Assembly: GCF_019320115.1 (NCBI RefSeq)
Contig: NC_089584.1
Location: 73,811,533 to 73,875,532 of the forward strand
Length of the DNA: 64,000 nucleotides
Direction of reading: 5' to 3'
Origin: Miscanthus floridulus
Taxonomy: Eukaryota > Streptophyta > Magnoliopsida > Poales > Poaceae
In this document: piece by piece, positions 55,226 through 64,000 of the stretch
How positions within the stretch are numbered: the first letter of the stretch is position 1
Layout: every line of letters begins with the position of its first letter
Program-made: the position numbers and the translations under genes
The notes under the pieces: generated by a model
What the model was told of the DNA's origin: nothing
Databases searched by the model: none
The model's input: the letters and a program-made list of their open reading frames with translations, nothing else

Positions 55226-55240
55226 TGGTAATCAGAGATG
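55226..55240 (+). other. primer binding site, altered
   Basis: TGGTAATCAGAGATG. Compared with TGGTATCAGAGC it has one inserted A and a changed end, so priming would be weakened. Confidence 0.6.
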
Positions 55241-56401
55241 AGGTATACTGTCAGGTTCACATTTATATCCTAGTTTTGAGTGTTTCACATTCGTCCCATA
55301 GTCCAGTGCCATTTTTTTCTATCCTAGAACCTACCGCGCCATAGCCTTTGCATATTTTAGTTTCAGAGTCCGTTGTGTTGAGTTTATGTCCTGGTCAAGG
55401 TCTTGTTGCTGGTTGGGTCATGTTAGAGTCCAGTTCGTGTGTTTTCTCCCATCATTTCCATCAAATCATTGCTGACGTGACCAATTTTGTGCGCATTGTT
55501 CCCATTTTGTCCTCTAATTTGGAGTCCGTTCTTAAAACTGGTCTAGTTTTCGTATACAAACTCCGATTTTGACGTTCCATATATCAAAATTGATCAGAAA
55601 AAAAAATTGGATACGTCCATCCCCCACATTGTTGGGGTCGGAAAATTTTATTTTGGTCAAAAACTGGTCACAAGATCCTCTTTTCGTGGTCACAAGCTTT
55701 TTGTCAATTTTGAGCACATCTTTTGAAATTTCCACAGGCCACACCTTTCACTTGTTTAAGCTCATATTTTCTGTGGTTACTTCTTTTGTGCTCCTAAGTG
55801 ACAAAAAATATCAAAAAAATAAAAATAAAAAGTTGAAATTTCACAAAAAACAACGACAGCCCAAAAAATAGAAAAAAGAGAGGGGCAAAAGAGGAATAAT
55901 ATCTAGAGGAGCACATAGAGAAGGCCAAAGTGAGTTGTGTTAGCGTGTGCTGTCTGGTTTCTTGTTTGTGTTGCTCTTGCTATCCACCATACTTATTTTT
56001 CACACACCTTTCACCATGCTATCCACCATACTTGTTTGTCACACACGTGGCACTTGGAACATTTTAGACCAGCAACGAGAACAAGTACTTTGGACTATAA
56101 TTCAGCATTACTTTCTGTTACTGACTTGTGTGCCAAATATACATATTATTCTTTGTGTGCCTTCCAAGCTTCACAAACTCTTCAGATCAGCATAGAAAAA
56201 GGGGCCTTGCAATCTCGGTACCACTACCTCACAGGTATCATGAACCAGCTGCCGGTTGTACCGCCCACTGCTTGTGTTGGTAAGAACTTTGTAAGAGCTT
56301 GGTAAGACACTTTCACTTGCAATGAAAAGTGACACCACTGCAACCATGTAGTCATTTGGTAGGGATAACTTTCATCGTTTGTTCTTGTTTTTATGTTTAC
56401 A
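55241..56401 (+). other. leader of the CRM-type element
   Basis: Untranslated region between primer site and gag. It contains A-rich runs around 55800-55880. No gene seen. It resembles the leader of the related element at 14049-15343 in layout. Confidence 0.5.
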
Positions 56402-58478
56402 ATGGCAAGAGGTGATCAGACGAGAGATAACAGTCCCAAGGATTTCAACGAGTGTGTCAGCCAAGAGCAACTGCAAGCTATTATAGATAATGTCCAAAAA
56501 AGCATGAATGAGGCCATCAGGAAGGCCGTCACTGACGTACTCATTGAACTCAACATTGGCAACAGCATGGAGAGATTGGACAAATGAATTTCCACGCTAA
56601 CTGACAAGGTTACTGAGCTGGAAACCTTGGTGGTAGTAAACAACGATGTCTCCGGCAGCAACACCGATGGTCTCTTGCCAGAAGACATGGTGCATGATGC
56701 CACTAGAAATATAGATCGAGCAGCCTTTCGACAAGCAAGATTACGATGACGTCTTCGCCGCAACACGACAGGTATGGGTGGTGTCCACCACCATCAAGGT
56801 AATAATCATCGTGTGCCTGATGATCCTTATGCTAAGATTAAGTTCACATTACCATCTTTTTTGGGTCATTATGATGCTGAGGGATATCTTGATTGGGAGA
56901 TGATGGTAGAACAAAAGTTTAGTGCCCACCTTATGCCTGAGCATCATAGAGTTCAACAAGCTACTAGTGAGTTTAAGGACTTTGCCATTATTTGGTGGAA
57001 TGGGCTAGCTGCACAGGATGCTTTACCTAGTATGTGGGAAGAACTTAAAATAGCTATGTGGGATTGTTTTGTTCCTCCTTCTTATCATAGAGACTTGCGT
57101 AAGAAATTAATGCGTTTAGAACAAGGAGAGAAATCTGTACAGGATTACTATGGTGAGCTCCAAAAGGGATTGATGTGATGTAGTGTTGTGGAGGGGAACG
57201 AAGATTCCATTTGTCATTTTTATTCGAGTTTGAGGTGCGAGATTCAAGACATTGTTGATTATAAAGAATTTAACACTGTCAACCAGTTGTCTTAGTTTGA
57301 TATGCTTGCATAAAAGGAATTGCAAGGGCATAAACAGTAGAGCAAGAGCAAGGTTAGCACCACATACATGCCACGCTCAGCACCATCTTAAGGGCTGACC
57401 AAGCCAACCACTTTTTGGGTGCCTCCACCAGCGAGCAAGCGACCAACAGACTTTGGAGTTACCGCTACACCTAAGGCACCTCCCGCACGACCTTTAGATT
57501 TAGGTAAAAATTCTTTGCAGGTGCCTACCAAGAGTGCCTCGTCCATTGCATCGATGGGACACACTTTGGGCATTCAGTGCCACCGCTGCCATAGAATTGG
57601 CCATGTGTAGAAGGACTGCCCAAGTCAGTGGGCATACATTGTTATAGAAGATGGCTACATCAGCACCTCTAACATTGAAGATGAAGAAGACGAAGACACA
57701 GATGAGGAGGGCGATGAAGTCCTTGGTGGCGAGGACACAGCGGCCTATAAGAGCATCATTGTACAGCGGGTTCTCAACTCACAAGTCCAGCAACCTGAGA
57801 AGCTACAACGCCATAACGTCTTCCAAATTTTCTTCATCATTAGAAACCCTTGAGCACGTGTCATTATTGATGGAGGTAGCAGCAATAATTTGGTGAGTTC
57901 TGATTTGGTCAAGAAGCTTGGCTTAACTACATGCCCGCACCCACATCCATACCATATTTAGTGGCTAAATGATTCTGGCAAAGCAAAGGTAATACAAACT
58001 TGCAGAGTTTCATTTTCCATTGGTTCTTATGCTGATTCTGTTGATTGTGATGTGGTACCTATGCAAGCTTGTTCACTATTATTGGGTCATCCTTGAGAAC
58101 ATGATAATGATGCTACACACCATGGTAGAAGTAATGAATACACCTTTATGCATAAAGGAAAGAAAATTACTTTGGTATCTTTGACCCCTGCTGAAATTGT
58201 ACAAGCTAATAGAGAACGCGCTGCTAGTTTGAATGATGTTCAATCTAAAAATCAGCAAGTTGCTAATTCTATTCTCCCACCTAAAAAGGATTAGTCTACA
58301 TCTATTTCTAAGACTGAGGGGATTAAATTGAAGGGTGATGTTATGCTTGCAACAAAATGTGACTTTGCTAAAATTTCTAATGATGATATTTGCTATGCTT
58401 TGGTATGAAAATGAGCTATGTTTTCGCTTGATGATATTGTTAGCTCGGTGCCTCCTACTATCACTAACCTTTTGTAGG
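56402..58478 (+). pseudogene. gag: CRM-type gag-protease
   Basis: Starts MARGDQTRDNSPKDFNECVS at 56402. A TGA at about 56585 and a frame change near 56750 precede the capsid part, PYAKIKFTLPSFLGHYDAEG and FAIIWWNGLA (56774-57178). A TGA ends that frame at 57178. Zinc knuckle CHRCHRIGHV-stop-KDC near 57580-57620. Protease-like IIDGGSSNNLVSSDLV at about 57862-57910, then SLLLGHP. Gag order and sequence parallel the frame at 15344-17557. Confidence 0.8.
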
Positions 58479-58486
58479 AGTATGAG

Positions 58487-59840
58487 GACATTTTTCCAGT
58501 TGAGATACCCCTAGGGCTGCCACCTATGAGAGGGATAGAGCATCAAATTGACTTGATTTTGGGAGCAACCCAGCCCAACCGTGCTGCCTATTGAACCAAT
58601 CCTGAGGAGACTAAGGAAATTCAGTGGCAAGTCCAAGACCTTTTGGACCGTGGGTATGTACGTGAAAGCCTTAGTCCTTATGCCATTCCTGTACTTTTGG
58701 TTCCTAAGAAAGATGAAACTTAGCGTATGAGTGTTGATTGTAGAGCCATCAATAATATTACTATTCAGTATCATCATCCTATTCCTAGGCTAGATGACAT
58801 GCTTGATGAGTTGTGTGGTTCTATAATTTTCACCAAGACTGACTTGCGAAGTGGCTACCACCAAATTAGAATGAAACTTGGAGATGAATGGAAAACCACA
58901 TTTAAAACTAAATTCGGGTTGTATGAGTGGTTAGTGATGCCTTTTGGTTTGACAAATGCACCTAGCACTTTCATGCGCTTAATGAATGAGGTTTTAAGAG
59001 CTTTTATTGGTTGTTTTGTGGTAGTTTACTTTGATGATATATTGATTTACAGCAAGTCTTTTATTAAACATATGGATCACTTACGTGCTGTTTTTAATGC
59101 TTTACGTGATGCACGTTTATTTAGTAACCTTGAGAAGTGCATCTTTTGCACAGATCGAGTTTCTTTTCTTGGCTATGTTGTAACTCCATAGGGAATTGAG
59201 GTGGACGAGATGAAAATTGAAGCCATAAAGAGCTGTCCGGTTCCCCAAACCATCACATAGGTGAGGAGTTTTTTTGGTCTTGTAGGATTCTACCACCGCT
59301 TCATCAAAGATTTCAGCACCATTGCTGCCCCATTGCATGAGTTGACAAAGAAAAAGGTGGTGTTCCATTGGGGAAAGGCACCTGAGGAGTCCTTTGACAC
59401 TTTGAAGGACAAGCTCACACACGCACCATTGTTGCAACTTCCAAACTTTGGTAAGACTTTTGAGCTAGAATGTGATGCTAGTGGAGTTGGCATTGGGGTG
59501 TTTTGATGCAAGATGGTAAACCCATTGCTTACTTTAGTGAAAATTTGCATGGTCCTGTTCTGAATTATTCCACATATGATAAGGAATTGTATGCACTTGT
59601 CCATTCTTTAGAGACGTGGCATCATTATTTGTGGCCTAAAGAATTTGTTATTCATTCTGATCATGAATCACTTAAGTATCTTTGCTCTCAACATAATCTA
59701 AATCGTAGGCATGCTAAATGGGTTGAATTCATTGAATCTTTTCCTTATATTATCAAACACAAGAAAGGGAAGGATAATGTGATTGCTGATGCTTTGTCTA
59801 GACGATATACATTGCTGTCACAACTTAATTATCAGATTTT
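58487..59840 (+). pseudogene. pol: CRM-type reverse transcriptase and RNase H
   Basis: Starts near YEDIFPVEIPLGLPPMRGIE. Reverse transcriptase motifs [45 protein letters not shown] and the catalytic [11 protein letters not shown] (Tyr codon near 59027). Connection domain [18 protein letters not shown]. RNase H begins [10 protein letters not shown], followed by a frameshift near 59503, then [13 protein letters not shown] and [13 protein letters not shown], and ends [14 protein letters not shown]. Catalytic Asp pairs are intact, but several stops and at least one frameshift disable it. Confidence 0.85.
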
Positions 59841-59951
59841 TGGGCTTGAATCAGTAAAAGAACAATATGCGCTTGATCCTGATTTTAAGGACGTGTTGCA
59901 AAATTATAGAGAGGGACATACATGGAATAAGTTTCTGATCAATGATGGGTT

Positions 59952-61092
59952 TTGTTTAGAGCTAACCGCCTATGCATTCCAGTTGGCTTCGTTCGTCTTT
60001 TGTTGTTGCAGGAGGCACATGGAGGCAGATTTATGGGACATTTTGGAGCCAAGAAGATAGAGGAGGTGCTGTCCACACATTTCTTTTGGCCTAGGATGAG
60101 GCGAGATGTAGAGCGGTACGTGGCTCGGTGCACCACATGTCAAAAAGCTAAGTCATGGTTGAACCCACATGGTTTGTATATGCCTCTTTCTATTCCTTCT
60201 ACTCCTTGGGCTGATATATCTATGGATTTTGTATTGCGTTTGCCAAGGACTAAGAGGGGGAGGGATAGTATTTTTGTGGTGGTTAATCATTTTTCTAATA
60301 TGGCAAATTTTATTCCTTGTCATAAGAGCAACGATGTTGTTCATATTGCTGACCTTTTCTTTCAAGAAATCGTTCGCTTGCATGGTATGCCTTCTACTAT
60401 TGTTTCAGATCGCGATGCAAAATTCTTGAGTCATGTTTGGCACACTTTATGGAATAAATTGGGGACCAAACTGCTGTTTTCTACAACATATCATCCTCAA
60501 ATTGATGGCCAAACTAAGGTAGTGAATCGAACATTGTCCACCATGTTGAGAGCAATTTTGAAGCACAATTTGAAGATGTGGGAAGAATGTTTGCCGCATG
60601 TGGAGTTTGCATATAATAGGGTGGAACATTCCACCACCAAGGTAAGTCCTTTTCAGGTAGTGTATGGTTTTAACCCTCGCGCTCCTATTGATCTTTTGCC
60701 TTTACCTACCACTAAAAGAACACATAGTGATACTAGAGAGTGTGCTGATTTCATTTGTAAGTTGCACGAAACAACTAAAGCAAATATTGAAAGAATGAAT
60801 GAAAAGTATAGAATTGTTGGTAGTAAAGGTAGAAAAGAAATTAAACTTGAACCAGGTGATTTGGTTTGGCTACATTTGAGAAAAGATAGATTTCTTGAGT
60901 TGTGTGAGTCTAAATTAATGCCAAGAGCAGCTGGTCCTTATAAGATAATTGAGAAAATAAATGATAAGACCTACAAACTTGAGTTGCCACCCGAGTTCGT
61001 AGTCCCACCTTTAACATTGCAGATTTGAAGCCTTATTTGGGAGAAGAAGATGAGCTTGAGTCGAGGATGACTCAGTTTCAAGAGGGGGAGGA
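59952..61092 (+). pseudogene. pol: CRM-type integrase
   Basis: His-His-Cys-Cys zinc domain: [12 protein letters not shown] then CTTC. Core Asp residues in WADISMDFVL and VSDRDAKFLS. The third acidic residue is changed: HPQIDGQTKVVNRTL has Lys where the family has Glu (GAG to AAG), which should abolish catalysis. The C-terminal part has GDLVWLHLRKDRF and AAGPYKIIEKINDKTYKLEL. A one-base shift near 61005 then reopens the frame as ADLKPYLGEEDELESR and EGEDDEDIASLD, running into the 3' LTR. Confidence 0.85.
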
Positions 61093-61325
61093 TGATGAAG
61101 ACATCGCTTCTTTAGATGTACCCACTGATCCTCCAACCATCATGCAAGGTCTAATGACCTGGCTCAAATGCGTCAACTCAATTTAGAGGTGAGCTCATTC
61201 TTAAGTGATCCTTTTCATACTTTTGAGAATAGACTACTACCTAATGATGTTATCTTGCTTAGGAACATTGGAGAGGGTCATGAGGGAACATTGGAGAGGA
61301 TCATGAGGGACTTAGAGGAAGAGGT
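61093..61325 (+). repeat. 3' LTR of the CRM-type element, truncated
   Basis: Preceded by the polypurine tract AGAGGGGGAGGA. It matches 54287-54520 and is then interrupted at GAGGT (61321-61325). The 5' copy continues differently at 54521, confirming the break. Confidence 0.85.
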
Positions 61326-64000
61326 TGTAACAGAATCGCTCAATTTATACAAGATCAAGTATGGCTGTCCTCGTTTAGCACGTTGACACGCACATACTTT
61401 CACTTATATAAACCCAGTAGTCCGCCGAGTGTCACGAAGGACCTCAGTAAATCAACATCACAACCAAGATCGTATGATTAAGAAAATAGACATCACATAC
61501 GCAAAGTTGCAACGGAAATAATATTACAAAGGGGTTCACAAATAATAGTACGAGTTTGGGTTTCAAAACCGATTAGTGAAAATAACATAGCTTTCAAATG
61601 ATTACATTAATATAAGTTCCAAATACATTGCTAGCATAAGTGACATCATCTGATAAAAGCATATAGATGAGAAGTAACTATAGAATCACCGAGCCCACCG
61701 ATGGTTAGCCACCATCTTCAACAGGCCGAGAACTTCACCTGCAACATGATGGGATAAACCCTGAGTACTCGAATATACTCATCTAGACTTATCCGTCATA
61801 AACCAGAAATAAAGTGACACCAAGGATTATGCAAGGCTTTATCAGTGGATCTTGCTGGACAACCTCTTTGCATAAAAGCTTGAGTAATCATTAGCATTAT
61901 TAACCTGTACTAGCAGTGACTTTTAGCCATTTCCTACCATCTATATTAGCACCTATACTAATCAATCACTTGATTAAGTTGCAAACAATAATAACCATAT
62001 TAGGTATTTCATGGCTCATTATCATTATCATCATCATCATTTAACCATATCTTTAAATTTAGTGAATCCACATTGCCGCTGCTCAGTCAAGTTCTCACTA
62101 TCCGGGAGAGACGGTGATTCGAATCGATTCCTATCCAGCTAGAGGGGTATTCCTAACACAAACCCTGCTTCCCCCGTCAAGGTCGCAAACAAGTCACCTT
62201 TGGTACAATTCAGGAGTCGCGGGTACAATCAGTGCCGCAAAACTATAGAACCACTCTGCCATGAGTGCTTGGTGACTTAACCCGCCCTTGGGCTTATGCC
62301 AATGGTTCTCCACACATCCTTACTACCATCTAGATTGCAACCAACTGCTCGTGCTCCTAGCCTAAATCAAGCTACTAGGCTTCGTGGTCGGAATGACTTA
62401 TCCGGCCAGCTAAGTGTTAAGTTGTGTTCAACATGACATGAGGACGTACAGCGTATCGGTCCTTAAACGACACAGATGGGAATAGATTCACACCCAAGAC
62501 CTCCATGCCTTGTTGCTACACTACTGTCATCCCGTCTGGTCTCTTTTCATTATTAACACATGGTTCTTTTCCATGATAGCAAATATAGCCAACCATGACC
62601 AGAGCTCATCCTACATCTCGTAGGTGACAAAAAATCACCCGACTTCTACTGGTCTAAGCATAGCTAAGCATCATTTGATCCTACACTTAATTAGGATTCA
62701 TAGGATTTTATCTGGACAAGGTAAGGATATAATGCAACAATTGGTTCCAACTAATTCCTATACTTAATGCATCATCAACAATAAAAGATACTCAAGATAT
62801 TTGTAAAAACATGGGAGACTTAGAATGCTCCGGGGCTTTCCTGGGATCCAACACTAGGTTAGTGTTTGTTAGACGACACTTGCTCAGTGAGCATCTCCCA
62901 TCCTAGCACTTGTCTAGTCCTTCCATCTTCAGGATAGGTCCACCATACACCGTCTTCGGGTTCGGCTCCAACATCACATCCTTCATGTGGTTCATCTAGC
63001 ATACCTAGATGAGATGCAAGATGCAAGTGCATGAATAAAAGAATGGCAATACGAGATGCATCACATAATCTATTATAGAAAGATAGTGAGCATATCAAGC
63101 ATGGTACACCAGATAATCTAAGTTAAGCTATTCCATTGAAAACATCTATCACAATTTAAGATCTTAGGTAACTTAATTTAACACCATGAAAGGCATGAGT
63201 TACACTTAGCAACACATAAGGCAATGCAAGGTGAAAGCAATCAACTTATAAAGCACAACACAGAATTTGGACAGCAGCACAGATAACACTTGTTTCACCC
63301 ATAACTAGAGATCCAAACATCCAAAGAAGGTGATCCTAGACTTTATGGAAAGATAATGAACTTTCCTACAACATTGTTATTATCACCAAAAGCTTATTCC
63401 AAAGCTAACTAGGTCAAACAAGCCAATGTTTTAGATCTATACAGAACTAGGACAGAAAAGTAGTACTAGTTTCAAAATGGCATAACTGGAGTTACAGACA
63501 TCAAACAAGCATGAACCTTAGCTTTATAGAAATCTTATTAAATTATCTAAAACATGTTTATTATCATCACAAGATGATTCCACCATTAACAAGGTCAATC
63601 AAGCACAATTGAGCACCTCTGTTCAGACTTGGATAGATTCTGCCATGCAACTTCACAAGCTTACAACTAGAGTTGTACTAATCCAAAAGATATGCAACAA
63701 GACAATATGAAAATCTTATGAAATTTTCTACAATTCATGTTTAATCATCCCAGCATGATTCCCAAGTTAAAAGAGTCAAACAGTCACATTTATCAAATCT
63801 GGTCCAGAAATTCCAGAGAACTATAATTTCTGAAGACCAACTTAGAACAGTCATAACTCATAAAATATTTGGCCAAATGCCATGAAAATTTAACACAAGA
63901 TGTTTACATGAGTTATCTACAACTTTTGTATTATCATCTTAAGATGATTCTACAGATAACAAGGCCAATTAATCCAATAAATGCATCTCTGTCTAAAACA
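61326..64000 (-). mobile_element. large LTR, probably Del/Tekay-type, incomplete
   Basis: Begins TGTAACAGAATCGCTC immediately after the probable 5-base target GAGGT. The 2.7 kb to the window end has no coding frame and carries AT-rich LTR-like sequence, with repeated GATGATTCCAC-type units (about 63570, 63750, 63940) in its right part. Strand is inferred from resemblance of the layout to the LTR at 44916-48316. It could be a solo LTR or the end of a full element. Confidence 0.45.

Larger units (their letters stand above)
54287..61325 (+). mobile_element. CRM-type gypsy element, decayed
   Basis: 5' LTR 54287-55220, Met-tRNA-type primer site, leader, gag, protease, reverse transcriptase, RNase H, integrase, polypurine tract, then the first 233 bases of the 3' LTR, which is cut by another element at 61326. 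Both LTRs start TGATGANGACATC, and the pol frame runs into the 3' LTR, as in centromeric CRM chromoviruses. Many stops and frameshifts. It is the full-length relative of the gag-only element at 13244. Confidence 0.85.

Noticed and set aside
1..64000. CRISPR array, bacterial operon or phage
   Set aside because: No regularly spaced short repeats with unique spacers, no ribosome-binding sites, and all recognised proteins are plant retroelement or plant gene types.

Overview
This window reads as repeat-rich plant nuclear DNA from a grass, most likely from the Andropogoneae (Saccharum, Miscanthus or Sorghum type). The reasons are the element families (Sirevirus-like Ty1/copia elements, Tat-type and CRM-type Ty3/gypsy elements, Tekay-type LTRs, tRNA-derived SINEs) and a fragment of a nicotianamine/tyrosine aminotransferase-like gene. 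The genus is inference. I see no bacterial genes, no CRISPR array and no convincing tRNA or rRNA gene. The only host-type gene recognised is the broken aminotransferase fragment at 6283-7486. Nearly everything else is nested transposable elements.

Layout. 1-527: end of a gypsy LTR. 528-3487: the 5' end of a minus-strand Sirevirus-like copia element, itself inserted in a LINE remnant (3488-4682). 5151-5515: a second LINE, only its 3' end, with target-site duplication. 5530-6206: a possible CACTG-ended transposon. 6283-7486: aminotransferase pseudogene, minus strand. 8841-9460: a MITE-like sequence carrying two SINEs. 9462-32464: a plus-strand Tat-type gypsy element, split by a complete minus-strand Sirevirus (10325-28458, target duplication CCGTC). 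That Sirevirus is itself split by a young gag-only CRM-like element (13244-18119, target duplication TATAG). 30073-35020: a long head-to-head inverted repeat of the Tat-type pol region. 35500-36000: a degenerate tandem repeat of about 150 bp. 36544-54179: a large minus-strand Tat-type gypsy element. It lacks most of pol but carries two plus-strand (antisense) gene-like units, the first encoding a plant mobile domain protein. A Tekay-type solo LTR sits in its interior and a Sirevirus-type solo LTR in its 5' LTR. 54287-61325: a decayed CRM-type element whose polyprotein runs into its own 3' LTR. 61326-64000: the start of another large LTR.

How the pieces work together. The best preserved coding DNA is the Sirevirus gag (24437-26830) and pol (21194-24421). 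Both are fully open with catalytic residues intact, while the env-like third gene of the same element carries about eleven stops, ten of them TAG. The gag-only CRM-like element (LTRs about 99 percent identical by eye) would need proteins from a full-length relative to move. The most interesting items are the antisense gene pair inside the Tat-type element, the palindromic hairpin-like pol repeat, the TAG-only decay of the env-like gene, and palindromic LTR-type motifs placed between Sirevirus pol and env where they could act as an internal promoter.

All identity estimates are by eye. No alignment or database search was run.
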